From positions 1 to 64,000 of the forward strand of contig NZ_LOAS01000025.1 in NCBI RefSeq assembly GCF_001558155.1: a DNA stretch of 64,000 nucleotides, read 5' to 3'. Position numbers and translations under genes: made by a program. How positions within the stretch are numbered: position 1 is the first letter of the stretch; every line of letters begins with the position of its first letter. This DNA comes from Aliiruegeria sabulilitoris (GTDB lineage Bacteria > Pseudomonadota > Alphaproteobacteria > Rhodobacterales > Rhodobacteraceae). Of this stretch, positions 8,404 through 16,858 are shown one piece after another. The notes below the pieces were generated by a model. It was not told where the DNA came from. It saw only the letters and a list, made by a program, of their open reading frames with translations, and searched no databases.

Positions 8404-8630
8404 CAGCAATGCCTTTCGTCATCGGACCTACCCCTGCCGGAACCCTCATTGTGTCGGTTTGCAAACAAATCGAGGATCTACGCGGATACGGGGATTATTG
8501 CCTCTTTAAACGGGGTGGGCAGTAGGATTGAAGTCACGTACTTTCGTTACGTCGCCGTCAGCGCAAGCAAATTGGCCTGTCGAAGACAGCTTCCATGCCG
8601 GCGCGCACTGGGAACGATACGCGTAGGGGC

Positions 8631-8776
8631 GCGCCCGACCCTGGGTGGGCGCTTCGCGGCGCTTGTTGATTGCGGTTTATCCAAAAGCCCCGAAGGACGT
8701 GTGTGCGGCAAAGGACATCGCCAAAGCGCCCTCCCGGGGGGAGGGTCGGGCGCGGTCCGGGCTGGTCGCCCGGACC
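8631..8776 (+). repeat. Palindromic intergenic repeat, family B, copy 1
   Basis: GCGCCCGACCCT (8631-8642) and its exact complement AGGGTCGGGCGC (8742-8753) bracket 99 bases. A compact hairpin follows at once, GGTCCGGGC (8754-8762) with GCCCGGACC (8768-8776). The same plan, with different bases, is found at 38725-38865. A second partial right end (GCCCTCCCGAGGTCGGGCGC, 8816-8835, then GTGCCGGGCTGGTCGCCC) lies just downstream. The 220 bases before the element (8410-8630) show no gene or structure I can name. Confidence 0.7.
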
Positions 8777-8875
8777 AAGGGTGGAAATGAAGCGCAGTAG
8801 TCCGGTCGAACTGCCGCCCTCCCGAGGTCGGGCGCGTGCCGGGCTGGTCGCCCTATCTCTCTGCCTTCGCTGAGG

Positions 8876-8905
8876 TTGGGCGGGGCTCGACAGATTTGGT
8901 ACAAT
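8876..8905 (+). promoter_or_regulatory. Candidate promoter of the 8941 gene
   Basis: TTGGGC (8876-8881), an 18-base spacer and TACAAT (8900-8905) resemble a sigma70 promoter 36 bases before the next start codon. The -10 is good and the -35 moderate. Confidence 0.4.
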
Positions 8906-8940
8906 CGCATCGGGAAATCTGACTGGAAGGGCAAAGAGCG

Positions 8941-9231
8941 ATGCTTTGGGACGACAATAGGCGGCAAAGGCCGACTGTCGTGGTGACGATCGTGGGGTGC
9001 GTCGGGCTGCTGCTCTTTCTTGTCTATGCCGTGTCTTCAGAGGGTTTCAGGGCGCGGGTTGATCGGTTCCTGAACGAGGTGACGGGGGCGCATATCGAGG
9101 TTGTCCGGCACAAGCAGAGCGGGGAGTACGTTGCGAAGCTACCCGGGGGGCGGTTGGTCAAGTTGTCGGGGCGGGAGGAGGCCGAGGCGATTGCCGAACG
9201 TGGGTATGAGGCTTGCGAGAGTTGTCGGTGA
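8941..9231 (+). CDS. Small single-pass membrane protein, unknown function
   Basis: The 96-residue product has a basic N-terminus (DDNRRQRP), one hydrophobic segment (VVVTIVGCVGLLLFLVYAV, residues 13-31) and a soluble part with a repeated theme of Val-Lys-Leu-Ser/Gly, ending in CESCR. GGAAGGG lies about 10 bases before the ATG and a promoter-like sequence precedes it. I recognise no family. The coding call rests on the start signals and the clean hydrophobic segment. Confidence 0.5.
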   Translation: MLWDDNRRQRPTVVVTIVGCVGLLLFLVYAVSSEGFRARVDRFLNEVTGAHIEVVRHKQSGEYVAKLPGGRLVKLSGREEAEAIAERGYEACESCR

Positions 9232-9274
9232 GGGGGCGGTGTGTGCGGAGGCGCTGGTGCGGAGAGAGTCCGGG

Positions 9275-9435
9275 CCCGGAATCAAGCCGAAGGCGCCGGG
9301 CCAGCGCCTGCCCGTTCGGGCGGGCTGGCGCTTTGGTGAGGTCGGCGCTTCGGGTTGAGCTTTTTCGGATTTGGCGGGATAAAGTGATCTGCACGACCGT
9401 CGGAGCGCCAGCCCACGGGCAGGCGCTGGCCCGGC
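9275..9435 (+). repeat. Palindromic intergenic repeat, family A, copy 2
   Basis: The element has a head (CCCGGAATCAAGCCGAAGGC), a 21-base left arm (9295-9315) and a right arm (9415-9435) that is its perfect reverse complement. Compared with the copy at 22144, the head and both arms all carry G-C in place of T-A at the same position, so the pairing is kept although the sequence changed. Confidence 0.85.
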
Positions 9436-9492
9436 TTCTGCTTGCGTTTGCGGCGACGGAAGCAGGGCACATGTGGTTTGGGCCTTTTTTCC

Positions 9493-9521
9493 TTGCCCCC
9501 GCGTAGACTCACCCTTATAGA
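9493..9521 (+). promoter_or_regulatory. Candidate sigma70 promoter for the rpmC block
   Basis: TTGCCC (9493-9498), a 17-base spacer and TATAGA (9516-9521) lie about 120 bases before rpmC, just after repeat A copy 2. The position suits a promoter restarting the ribosomal operon after the insertion. Confidence 0.5.
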
Positions 9522-9642
9522 GCGGCATCTCACGGATTCCCGGCGACGGGATTCGTGTGTGTTGACGTCTAATCATCCGTCAGGTCTCGAGTGACCCTGA
9601 GCAATCCAGGGGCTCACTGGCGTTTTGAGAAAGGAAATGGCG

Positions 9643-9849
9643 ATGAACGCCACTGAACTTCGCGATCAGACTCCGGAACAGCTCCGCGAGAAACTGACCG
9701 ATCTGAAGAAAGAAGCCTTCAACCTGCGTTTCCAGCAGGCCACAGGCGCAATGGAAAACACCGCACGCACCCGTCAGGTTCGCCGTGACATCGCGCGTGT
9801 GATGACTGTTCTGAACGAAAAGGCGGCGTCGGCCGCAGCGGAGGCTTAA
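9643..9849 (+). CDS. rpmC: 50S ribosomal protein L29
   Basis: The 68-residue product [18 protein letters not shown]...[27 protein letters not shown] is a complete L29 with an Ala-rich end. L29 sits at the tunnel exit beside L23. The start at 9643 is preferred over ATG 9637 because AAAGGA (9630-9635) is then seven bases away. It opens the third ribosomal block. Confidence 0.95.
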   Translation: MNATELRDQTPEQLREKLTDLKKEAFNLRFQQATGAMENTARTRQVRRDIARVMTVLNEKAASAAAEA

Positions 9850-9852
9850 TCC

Positions 9853-10083
9853 ATGCCCAAGCGTATTCTGACCGGCACCGTCACCAGCGACAAGAACGAG
9901 CAGACCGTCACGGTCATCGTCGAGCGTCGCTACAAGCACCCGCTTCTGCACAAGACCATCCGGTCTTCGAAGAAGTATCGCGCCCATGACGCGAAGAACG
10001 AATTCAAGATTGGCGACCAGGTCCGTATCCAGGAATGTGCGCCGATTTCGAAGACGAAGCGCTGGGAGGTGATCTCGGCCTGA
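9853..10083 (+). CDS. rpsQ: 30S ribosomal protein S17
   Basis: The 76-residue product [46 protein letters not shown]...[18 protein letters not shown] is S17 throughout. It is a primary 16S rRNA binder with an OB fold. It lies three bases after rpmC; a 77-base gap with a good ribosome-binding site precedes rplN. Confidence 0.97.
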   Translation: MPKRILTGTVTSDKNEQTVTVIVERRYKHPLLHKTIRSSKKYRAHDAKNEFKIGDQVRIQECAPISKTKRWEVISA

Positions 10084-10160
10084 GGCCGGTTCACAGCTCA
10101 GTTTGATCGAAACCCTGGGGGGAAGAGCAAGAACATCCCCCAAAGGTCGGGAGAAACCTA

Positions 10161-10529
10161 ATGATCCAGATGCAGACCAATCTGGATGTCGCTGACAACT
10201 CCGGTGCTCGCCGGGTTCAGTGCATCAAGGTCCTCGGCGGCTCGAAGCGGAAATACGCCTCTGTGGGCGACATCATCGTGGTGTCGGTCAAGGAAGCCAT
10301 CCCGCGCGGCCGTGTGAAGAAGGGTGACGTGCGTAAAGCAGTTGTCGTCCGGACCGCCAAGGAAGTTCGTCGTGAGGATGGCACCGCCATTCGTTTCGAC
10401 CGCAATGCTGCTGTTATTCTCGGGAATAACGGCGAGCCGATCGGCACCCGTATCTTCGGCCCGGTCGTGCGCGAGCTGCGTGCGAAGAACTTCATGAAGA
10501 TCATCTCGCTTGCCCCGGAGGTGCTGTAA
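10161..10529 (+). CDS. rplN: 50S ribosomal protein L14
   Basis: The 122-residue product [27 protein letters not shown]... with the L14 signature segment [37 protein letters not shown] is unmistakable. L14 forms an intersubunit bridge and is the docking site of the silencing factor RsfS. The stop shares a base with rplX (TAATG). Confidence 0.98.
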   Translation: MIQMQTNLDVADNSGARRVQCIKVLGGSKRKYASVGDIIVVSVKEAIPRGRVKKGDVRKAVVVRTAKEVRREDGTAIRFDRNAAVILGNNGEPIGTRIFGPVVRELRAKNFMKIISLAPEVL

Positions 10530-10834
10530 TGGCTGCTAAACTCCGCAAGGGTGACACCGTGATCGTCCTGTCCGGCAAGGACAAGGGCAAGACCGGCGAG
10601 ATTGAGAAAGTCGACCCGAAGGCCGGCAAGGCCATCGTCGGCGGCATCAACATCTCCGTTCGCCACACCAAGCAGACCCAGAATTCGCAAGGTGGCCGCA
10701 TTGCAACCGCGATGCCGGTCGATCTGTCGAACCTGGCCATCGTCGATGCCAACGGCAAGGCGACCCGCGTCGGCTTCCGCGAGGAAGAGGGCAAGAAGGT
10801 CCGCTTCGCCAAGACCACGGGAGACGCGATCTGA
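10529..10834 (+). CDS. rplX: 50S ribosomal protein L24
   Basis: The 101-residue product has the KOW motif near its N-terminus ([22 protein letters not shown]) followed by [17 protein letters not shown], typical of L24, an assembly initiator of the 50S. It is coupled to both neighbours by one-base stop/start overlaps. Confidence 0.97.
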   Translation: MAAKLRKGDTVIVLSGKDKGKTGEIEKVDPKAGKAIVGGINISVRHTKQTQNSQGGRIATAMPVDLSNLAIVDANGKATRVGFREEEGKKVRFAKTTGDAI

Positions 10835-11397
10835 TGCTTGACGCTACCGATTACACCCCGCGCCTCAAGGCCTTTTACAAGGACACGATCCGCGCCGCGC
10901 TGATGGAAGAATTCTCGTACAAGAACGAGATGATGATCCCGAAGCTGGAGAAGATCGTTCTGAACATCGGCGCTGGCACGGAATCCGTGAAGGACTCCAA
11001 GAAAGCCAAGACCGCTGCCGATGATCTGACCGCGATTGCCGGTCAGCAGGCCGTCGTGACCATGGCCAAGAAGTCGATCGCGACCTTCCGCGTACGCGAA
11101 GGGATGCCGCTCGGCGCCAAGGTGACCCTCCGCGGTGACCGGATGTACGAATTCTTTGATCGCCTGATCACCATCGCGCTGCCGCGCGTCCGCGACTTCC
11201 GCGGCGTCTCCGGCAAATCGTTCGATGGTCGTGGCAACTACGCCATGGGCCTCAAGGAGCACATCGTCTTCCCCGAGATCGACTTCGACAAGGTCGATGA
11301 GAACTGGGGTCTGGACATCGTTATCTGCACCTCCGCTTCGACGGATGCGGAAGCCAAGGCGCTGTTGAAGCATTTCAACATGCCGTTCAACAGCTGA
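10834..11397 (+). CDS. rplE: 50S ribosomal protein L5
   Basis: The 187-residue product contains [42 protein letters not shown] and [29 protein letters not shown], the L5 core. L5 is part of the 5S rRNA particle. Start overlaps the rplX stop (TGATG); rpsN follows after 12 bases. Confidence 0.98.
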   Translation: MLDATDYTPRLKAFYKDTIRAALMEEFSYKNEMMIPKLEKIVLNIGAGTESVKDSKKAKTAADDLTAIAGQQAVVTMAKKSIATFRVREGMPLGAKVTLRGDRMYEFFDRLITIALPRVRDFRGVSGKSFDGRGNYAMGLKEHIVFPEIDFDKVDENWGLDIVICTSASTDAEAKALLKHFNMPFNS

Positions 11398-11409
11398 GGG
11401 AACTGACCT

Positions 11410-11715
11410 ATGGCTAAGAAAAGCATGATCGAGCGCGAGAAGAAGCGCGAGGCGCTGGTGAAGCAATATGCTGCCAAGCGTGCCGCTCTGAAAGAAATCG
11501 CGAATGACGAAGCCCTTCCGATGGAAGAGCGGTTCAAGGCCCGGCTGAAGCTGGCCAAGCTGCCGCGCAATTCCTCGGCCACCCGCCTGCACAACCGCTG
11601 CCAGGTCTCGGGGCGTCCGAAGGCTTACTACCGTAAGCTGAAGATGAGCCGGATCGCGCTGCGGGACCTTGCCTCCGAAGGCAAGATCCCCGGCATGGTC
11701 AAGTCCAGCTGGTAG
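11410..11715 (+). CDS. rpsN: 30S ribosomal protein S14, long zinc-free type
   Basis: The 101-residue product [30 protein letters not shown]...[47 protein letters not shown] is the long S14 form. It has a single cysteine, so the CxxC zinc site of the short form is absent, as usual in proteobacteria. S14 belongs to the 30S head. It is 12 bases after rplE. Confidence 0.98.
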   Translation: MAKKSMIEREKKREALVKQYAAKRAALKEIANDEALPMEERFKARLKLAKLPRNSSATRLHNRCQVSGRPKAYYRKLKMSRIALRDLASEGKIPGMVKSSW

Positions 11716-11728
11716 GGAGGAGATATAA

Positions 11729-12118
11729 ATGAACGATCCTCTTGGTGATATGCTGACCCGTATCCGCAACGCTCAAATGCGCGGCAAGTCCACGGTTCGC
11801 ACCCCCGCTTCCAAGCTTCGCGCCTGGGTTCTGGATGTGCTGGCCGACGAGGGCTATATCCGCGGTTACGAGAGTGTTGAGGATACCCAGCACCCCGAAA
11901 TCGAAATTTCGCTCAAGTACTACGAAGGTACCCCGGTCATTCGCGAACTCAAGCGCGTCTCCAAGCCCGGTCGCCGCGTTTACATGAGCGTGAATGACAT
12001 CCCCTCGGTCCGTCAGGGCCTGGGCGTCTCCATCGTCTCCACGTCCAAGGGCGTGATGTCGGATGCAGCGGCTCGCTCCAACAATGTTGGTGGCGAAGTT
12101 CTCTGCACCGTCTTCTAG
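11729..12118 (+). CDS. rpsH: 30S ribosomal protein S8
   Basis: The 129-residue product begins [21 protein letters not shown] and ends with [36 protein letters not shown], both diagnostic for S8. In E. coli S8 represses the spc operon at an rplE-proximal mRNA site; I could not identify such a structure here. A clear GGGAGGAG lies before the start. Confidence 0.98.
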   Translation: MNDPLGDMLTRIRNAQMRGKSTVRTPASKLRAWVLDVLADEGYIRGYESVEDTQHPEIEISLKYYEGTPVIRELKRVSKPGRRVYMSVNDIPSVRQGLGVSIVSTSKGVMSDAAARSNNVGGEVLCTVF

Positions 12119-12130
12119 GGAGGTCTGACC

Positions 12131-12664
12131 ATGTCTCGTATTGGTAAGAAACCGGTCGAGCTGCCGTCGGGCGTTTCCGCGTCCCTCTCCGGCCAGACCA
12201 TCGAAGTGAAGGGGCCGAAAGGCACCCTGAGCTTTACCGCAACCGACGATGTGACCATCTCCATCGATGGCAGCACCGTTTCGGTCGAGCCCCGCGGCTC
12301 CTCCAAGCGTGCCCGCCAGCAGTGGGGTATGTCCCGCACTCTGGTCGGCAACCTGGTGACCGGCGTGACCGAAGGCTTCAAGAAGGAGCTGGAGATCCAG
12401 GGTGTTGGTTATCGTGCCCAGATGGCCGGAAACGTGCTCAAGCTGAACCTCGGCCTGTCGCATGACGTCGAGTTCGAGGTGCCGGCCGGTGTGACCGTGA
12501 CCTGCCCGAAGCAGACCCAGATCGTTGTGGAAGGCATCGACCCGCAGCTCGTGGGTCAGGTTGCCGCGAACATTCGCGAGTGGCGCAAGCCGGAGCCCTA
12601 CAAGGGCAAAGGCATTCGTTACGCTGGCGAGTTCATCTTCCGCAAAGAAGGCAAGAAGAAGTAA
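12131..12664 (+). CDS. rplF: 50S ribosomal protein L6
   Basis: The 177-residue product has the two-domain L6 pattern: [15 protein letters not shown] at the start and [35 protein letters not shown] near the end, the L6 signature. It binds near the sarcin-ricin loop. GGGAGG precedes the ATG, and rplR follows after 11 bases. Confidence 0.98.
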   Translation: MSRIGKKPVELPSGVSASLSGQTIEVKGPKGTLSFTATDDVTISIDGSTVSVEPRGSSKRARQQWGMSRTLVGNLVTGVTEGFKKELEIQGVGYRAQMAGNVLKLNLGLSHDVEFEVPAGVTVTCPKQTQIVVEGIDPQLVGQVAANIREWRKPEPYKGKGIRYAGEFIFRKEGKKK

Positions 12665-12675
12665 GGACGAGAGAG

Positions 12676-13035
12676 ATGGCAAACAGCAAACGGACCCTGT
12701 TCCTGAAGCGCCGCCTGCGCGTCCGGAACAAACTTCGCAAGAGCAATGTCGGCAAGCTGCGCCTTTCGGTGCACCGCTCCGGCAAGAACATCAGCGCTCA
12801 GCTGATCGACGACGTTCAGGGCAAGACCCTGGCCGCGGCCTCCTCGCTGGAGAAGGATCTCGGTGTCGTCGGCAAGAACAACGTGGAGGCCGCCGGCAAG
12901 GTGGGCGCCGCGATTGCAGAGCGTGCCAAGGCAGCCGGTATCGAAGAGTGCTACTTCGATCGAGGTGGCTTCCTCTTCCACGGCAAGGTGAAGGCTCTGG
13001 CCGAAGCCGCGCGTGAAGGTGGTCTGAAGTTCTGA
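12676..13035 (+). CDS. rplR: 50S ribosomal protein L18
   Basis: The 119-residue product [46 protein letters not shown]... with [33 protein letters not shown] at the C-terminus is L18, the main 5S rRNA binder. The ATG at 12676 follows GGACGAGAG; a longer in-frame reading upstream only overlaps rplF. A 116-base structured gap separates it from rpsE. Confidence 0.97.
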   Translation: MANSKRTLFLKRRLRVRNKLRKSNVGKLRLSVHRSGKNISAQLIDDVQGKTLAAASSLEKDLGVVGKNNVEAAGKVGAAIAERAKAAGIEECYFDRGGFLFHGKVKALAEAAREGGLKF

Positions 13036-13042
13036 TCCCTGC

Positions 13043-13096
13043 GGAGGGCTCTCGGGCCCTCCCGATGATCCGGGAGGCCGGCCTTCGGGCCGGTTT
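13043..13096 (+). promoter_or_regulatory. Overlapping hairpins in the rplR-rpsE gap
   Basis: Three stems occur in 51 bases: GGAGGGC (13043-13049) with GCCCTCC (13056-13062); CCTCCCG (13058-13064) with CGGGAGG (13071-13077); and CCGGCC (13078-13083) with GGCCGG (13088-13093) around a TTCG loop, followed by TTT. The first two share bases 13058-13062 and cannot form together. This resembles an attenuator or processing signal inside the spc block; it may also be a degenerate repeat. Confidence 0.45.
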
Positions 13097-13151
13097 CACC
13101 AGGATTGAGACAAGCATGGCCGCAAGCGGCCCATGAGAAAAGGAATGCCGA

Positions 13152-13739
13152 ATGGCAAGAGAACCCAATCAACGCCGGGGCAACCGTCGCGACCGCGACG
13201 AAACACCGGAATTTGCGGATCGCCTGGTTGCGATCAACCGCGTCTCCAAGACCGTCAAGGGTGGTAAGCGTTTCGGCTTCGCTGCGCTCGTGGTCGTTGG
13301 CGACCAGAAGGGCCGCGTCGGCTTCGGCAAGGGCAAGGCCAAGGAGGTCCCCGAGGCCATCCGCAAGGCCACCGAGCAAGCCAAGCGCCAGATGATCCGC
13401 GTGCCGCTGCGCGAAGGCCGCACGCTGCACCATGACATCGAAGGTCGCCATGGCGCCGGTCGCGTCGTGATGCGCACCGCCCCGCAAGGTACCGGTATCA
13501 TCGCCGGTGGTCCGATGCGTGCCGTGTTCGAGATGCTGGGTATTCATGACGTCGTCGCCAAGTCGATCGGCTCGCAGAACCCCTACAACATGATCCGCGC
13601 CACCATCGACGGCCTCAAGAAGGAATCCAGCCCCCGCATGGTCGCGCAGCGTCGCGGCAAGAAGGTAGCCGATATCCTGAAGAAGGACGAGGCGCCCGCA
13701 GCTCCGGCCGAAACCGCCGAAGCCCCGGTCGAAGCGTAA
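13152..13739 (+). CDS. rpsE: 30S ribosomal protein S5
   Basis: The 195-residue product has the S5 double-stranded RNA-binding part ([50 protein letters not shown]) and the second domain [39 protein letters not shown]5 contributes to decoding accuracy. The C-terminal Ala/Glu/Pro tail is an alphaproteobacterial style extension. Confidence 0.98.
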   Translation: MAREPNQRRGNRRDRDETPEFADRLVAINRVSKTVKGGKRFGFAALVVVGDQKGRVGFGKGKAKEVPEAIRKATEQAKRQMIRVPLREGRTLHHDIEGRHGAGRVVMRTAPQGTGIIAGGPMRAVFEMLGIHDVVAKSIGSQNPYNMIRATIDGLKKESSPRMVAQRRGKKVADILKKDEAPAAPAETAEAPVEA

Positions 13740-13752
13740 GGAGTAGCGAGAC

Positions 13753-13938
13753 ATGGCAACCATCGTCGTCAAGCAGATCGGTTCTCCGATCCGTCGCCCC
13801 GCCGTCCAGCGCCAGACGCTGATCGGGCTGGGCCTCAACAAGATGCACAAGACCCGCGAGCTGGAAGACACCCCTTCCGTGCGCGGCATGGTCAACAAGA
13901 TCCCGCATTTGGTCGAGATCATCGAAGAGCGCGAGTAA
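13753..13938 (+). CDS. rpmD: 50S ribosomal protein L30
   Basis: The 61-residue product [54 protein letters not shown] is L30. It follows rpsE after 13 bases with GGAGTAG before the ATG. It closes the third ribosomal block; rplO, its usual neighbour, is 2.9 kb away. Confidence 0.97.
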   Translation: MATIVVKQIGSPIRRPAVQRQTLIGLGLNKMHKTRELEDTPSVRGMVNKIPHLVEIIEERE

Positions 13939-13962
13939 GCCTCTTCGAGACAGATTTTGAAG

Positions 13963-13997
13963 CGCCCCGGAGCCTGGCTCCGGGGCGTTTTCGTTTA
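13963..13997 (+). terminator. Strong intrinsic terminator after rpmD
   Basis: CGCCCCGGAGC (13963-13973) pairs perfectly with GCTCCGGGGCG (13977-13987) around CTG, followed by TTTTCGTTT. It sits 24 bases after rpmD and ends the third ribosomal block. It also faces the end of the small gene on the other strand. Confidence 0.9.
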
Positions 13998-14165
13998 GCG
14001 GTACGGGTTCGTGGACCTGCAGCCGCAGTCGAGGCCCAGATCGCGCCGCAAATGCGGGGAGAGTGACAGGTGTTCGATCTGGTCGGCCCGGCAGATCGAG
14101 GCGATTTCGGCTTCGATGTCCTGGCGGAGCGCGTCGGCCGGTCGGCGGAATAGCCGTTTCAACAT
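13995..14165 (-). CDS. Small DUF1127-like protein
   Basis: A 56-residue reading frame on the minus strand, MLKRLFRRPADALRQDIEAE...EHLSLSPHLRRDLGLDCGC, begins at ATG 14165 with GAAAGGA six bases upstream, an excellent start. The LSPHLRRDLGL part resembles the C-terminal motif of DUF1127 proteins, short Arg-rich proteins abundant in alphaproteobacteria and linked to RNA and phosphate responses in some species. A Cys-Gly-Cys follows. It ends against the rpmD terminator. The family call is by motif only. Confidence 0.6.
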   Translation of the reverse strand: MLKRLFRRPADALRQDIEAEIASICRADQIEHLSLSPHLRRDLGLDCGCRSTNPYR

Positions 14166-14320
14166 GGGGTTTCCTTTCGCGGATTCGGAATGTCGGGCGA
14201 CGCTAATTGCTCAACCCAACTTGAGATCAAGGCATTTTCCGCAAGTTCCGTGCGCGCAGAGGATCGACCTCTGGCACGCGCGGGGCTAGCCTCTGCCTGT
14301 GGTTTGAGGGGAGGGACGTC

Positions 14321-16168
14321 ATGATCAACATGCCCATTCGCGCGGTTTCCGATGCTTTTCATGACGCCTGGCGTCTGCGCTGGCCGTTCCTGCTGTCGCG
14401 GCTGGTGTTTGGCCTGCTGGTGCTGGCGCTGCTCGCGCCGGTGACCTCTGTGGCCCTGCGCGGGGCGATCGCGCTGTCCGGAAAGCCGGCGCTGTCGGAT
14501 TTCGACATCGCGATGTTCCTGTTCTCTCCGGTCGGGTTCGCAGCGATGCTGGTTGTCGGCGCGCTGATCCTGACCAGCTACGTGCTCAACATCGCCTTCA
14601 TGATGGCGATCGCGCTGCACGCCCGGCGTAGCGGGGAGCGGCGTTTCGAGGAGGGCGTGGCGAATATCCTGCCGCGTTTCCGGGCCATTTTGGGGTTCGC
14701 CATTCGGTTCATCCTGAGAATCGTCGGGATCGTGCTGCCATTCGTGGCGATTGCGGCGCTGATCGCCGGGAAATACCTGTCGGAATACGACATCAACTAT
14801 TACCTCGCCGAGCACCCGCCGGAATTCCTGCAGGCGGTGGGGGTCATCGCTGTCGTGCTCGCCGTGATGCTGGTGCTTCTGTTCCGGGCGCTGCTTGGCT
14901 GGGCCTTCGCCCTTCCGCTCGTGCTGTTCGAAGGTGTGCGGCCCGCCGAGAGCTTCGCGCTGAGCAGTGCCGCGATAAAGGGCCGGCGGGTGGATCTTCT
15001 GATCGCCATTCTTGGATGGGGTGCGATCTCGGCGATTGCGGTTTCCATCGTCTTTGGCATCGCCAGCGTTGCAGCCACTTTGGTTGTCGATGCCGTTGCG
15101 CCGGACCTGAAGACGATGGCGGCCGGGTTGCTGGTCATTCTCGGGGTGTGGTCGCTGGTCAACCTGCTGGTCACGGCGACCACCACGGGGGCACTGGCCT
15201 GCCTGTTGATGGAGCGCGCCGGATGGCCCGGCACCGAGGGCGTGCGCCCGAGCGGACGGGAGAACCGTCATCTGTTGCGAAACGCTCTGATTGGCGGCGC
15301 AGCGATTGTGGCGGGCCTGGCGGCACTTGGCGCGGCAAATCTCCAGGGTTTCAAGACAGAGGACAGGGTCGAGGTGATCGCGCATCGCGGCGCTGCGGGC
15401 ACCCGTCCGGAGAACACCATGGCCTCCTTTGCGCTTGCGATCGAGGACAAGGCGGATTGGGTCGAGCTGGACGTGCAGGAGAGTGCCGAGGGCGAGGTGA
15501 TCGTGGTTCATGATAGCGATTTCATGAAGCTCGCCGGGAACCCGCTGAAGGCATGGGATGCCACGGCGGCGGAACTGGCCGAGATCGATATCGGTAGCTG
15601 GTTTTCGCCCGATTATGCCGGCGAGCGGACGCCAACGCTCGCCGATGTGCTGGAGCTTGCCCGCGGCACCGATTCGGGGGTGCTGATCGAGCTGAAATAT
15701 TACGGCCATGACGAGATGCTGGAGCAACGTGTTGCCGATGTCGTCGAGGCGGCGGGGATGGAAGCGCAAGTCGAGCTGATGAGCCTGAAATACGAGGCGG
15801 TGCAGAAGATGAAGGCGCTGCGACCGGAATGGACGGTCGGCCTGCTGGCCTCGGCGACGGTCGGGCGGCCATGGGAGCTGGAAGCGGATTTCCTGGCCAT
15901 GAACATGGGACTGGTATCGCATAGCCTCGTCCGCTCGACGCAAGCCGCGGGCAAGCGCGTCCATGTCTGGACGGTGAACGATCCGCTGGCGATGTCGGAA
16001 ATGCTGAGCCTCGGTGTGGATGGCCTGATCACGGATGAGCCGGCGCTGGCGCGGCAGGTGATCGCGCAGCGCGCGGAACTGGGAACGCTGGAGCGGATCG
16101 TCCTGGCGCTGGCCAGCCGGCTGGGGCTGGTGTCATCGGACAAGGAATATCGCGATGGTTCGCCGTAA
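14321..16168 (+). CDS. Membrane glycerophosphodiester phosphodiesterase
   Basis: The 615-residue product has an N-terminal half of about seven membrane segments (residues 20-335, the GDPD membrane-anchor type) and a C-terminal GDPD domain from about 350: VIAHRGAAGTRPENTMASF, WVELDVQESAEGEVIVVHD and later LIELKYYG and VHVWTVNDPLAM. The catalytic His, the PENT box and the metal-binding ELD and HD residues are present. Such enzymes split glycerophosphodiesters into glycerol-3-phosphate and an alcohol. It overlaps the next gene by 14 bases, so the two are probably translated together. The domain is intact. Confidence 0.88.
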   Translation: MINMPIRAVSDAFHDAWRLRWPFLLSRLVFGLLVLALLAPVTSVALRGAIALSGKPALSDFDIAMFLFSPVGFAAMLVVGALILTSYVLNIAFMMAIALHARRSGERRFEEGVANILPRFRAILGFAIRFILRIVGIVLPFVAIAALIAGKYLSEYDINYYLAEHPPEFLQAVGVIAVVLAVMLVLLFRALLGWAFALPLVLFEGVRPAESFALSSAAIKGRRVDLLIAILGWGAISAIAVSIVFGIASVAATLVVDAVAPDLKTMAAGLLVILGVWSLVNLLVTATTTGALACLLMERAGWPGTEGVRPSGRENRHLLRNALIGGAAIVAGLAALGAANLQGFKTEDRVEVIAHRGAAGTRPENTMASFALAIEDKADWVELDVQESAEGEVIVVHDSDFMKLAGNPLKAWDATAAELAEIDIGSWFSPDYAGERTPTLADVLELARGTDSGVLIELKYYGHDEMLEQRVADVVEAAGMEAQVELMSLKYEAVQKMKALRPEWTVGLLASATVGRPWELEADFLAMNMGLVSHSLVRSTQAAGKRVHVWTVNDPLAMSEMLSLGVDGLITDEPALARQVIAQRAELGTLERIVLALASRLGLVSSDKEYRDGSP

Positions 16169-16721
16169 TCTGCTGGCCCTGACGTTGGTCTTCGCGGCGG
16201 GCAACGTGGCCGCGCAGGATTGGAGTGAGCAGCTCTCGCGGACGCTGGAGCTGCCCTCGCATCAATGGCTGGAAACGCTGCGGGCCTCGCCCGAGGTTTC
16301 GCTCGACGATTTCACGACGGATGGCTGTAGTGGCGGCATGTCGAGCATGTGGGCCTTTTTCGCCGAACGCTACCCGTCCTTTGCCGACGCCTTGGGCGGG
16401 CATCCGCCGTGGGAGGAATGCTGTGTGACCCATGACCGGGCCTATCACACGGGCGGGCCGGATCCGGAGGCAGAGGCCAGCTACGAGGCGCGGCTGGAGG
16501 CCGACCGGGTGCTACGCGAATGCGTGCGGGAGACCGAGAGCGCGCAGGATTCGATTCTTCGGGAGGAATACGCCTTGAGCGATCCGCAGGTCCGCACGGC
16601 CTATGGCGCCATTGCGGTGGCAATGTTCCAGGCGGTGCGCCTTGGCGGCGGGCCCTGCACCGGCTTGCCGTGGCGTTGGGGATATGGTTACCCGCAATGC
16701 TGGCAAAAGCCGGCGGAGTAA
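16155..16721 (+). CDS. Secreted phospholipase A2-like protein
   Basis: The 188-residue product has a signal peptide (cleavage near AAQ, residues 19-21) and a PLA2-like core: TTDGCSGG around C58, ECCVTHDRAYH with C89, C90, H93 and D94, and a further Cys about 25 residues later. CC-x2-HD is the catalytic signature of secreted phospholipases A2, with His-Asp as dyad and the nearby Gly-rich loop for calcium. Bacterial members are known but uncommon. It overlaps the GDPD gene by 14 bases; together they could degrade phospholipids outside and the resulting glycerophosphodiesters. Activity is inferred. Confidence 0.7.
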   Translation: MVRRNLLALTLVFAAGNVAAQDWSEQLSRTLELPSHQWLETLRASPEVSLDDFTTDGCSGGMSSMWAFFAERYPSFADALGGHPPWEECCVTHDRAYHTGGPDPEAEASYEARLEADRVLRECVRETESAQDSILREEYALSDPQVRTAYGAIAVAMFQAVRLGGGPCTGLPWRWGYGYPQCWQKPAE

Positions 16722-16733
16722 CGGGCAAACCCC

Positions 16734-16762
16734 TTGAAACAGGGGCGCGGGGCGTGTAGATG
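16734..16762 (+). promoter_or_regulatory. Candidate sigma70 promoter for rplO-secY
   Basis: TTGAAA (16734-16739), a 17-base spacer and TAGATG (16757-16762) lie about 97 bases before rplO, beyond the end of the inserted phospholipase gene. The placement matches the promoters before the other two ribosomal restarts. Confidence 0.45.
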
Positions 16763-16858
16763 CGCCCGGTGGTCCTCCGGGATCCGACTCAATCAACAAG
16801 AAATGCCGTGTTCGGCCGCTCCCGTCGCTGGGGGCCGCATCCGGCAAGGAGAAGCGAC

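Noticed and set aside
8449-8790. A 113-codon plus-strand frame before the small membrane protein
   Set aside because: It overlaps the family B repeat and its translation is Arg/Gly-rich without motif or ribosome-binding site.
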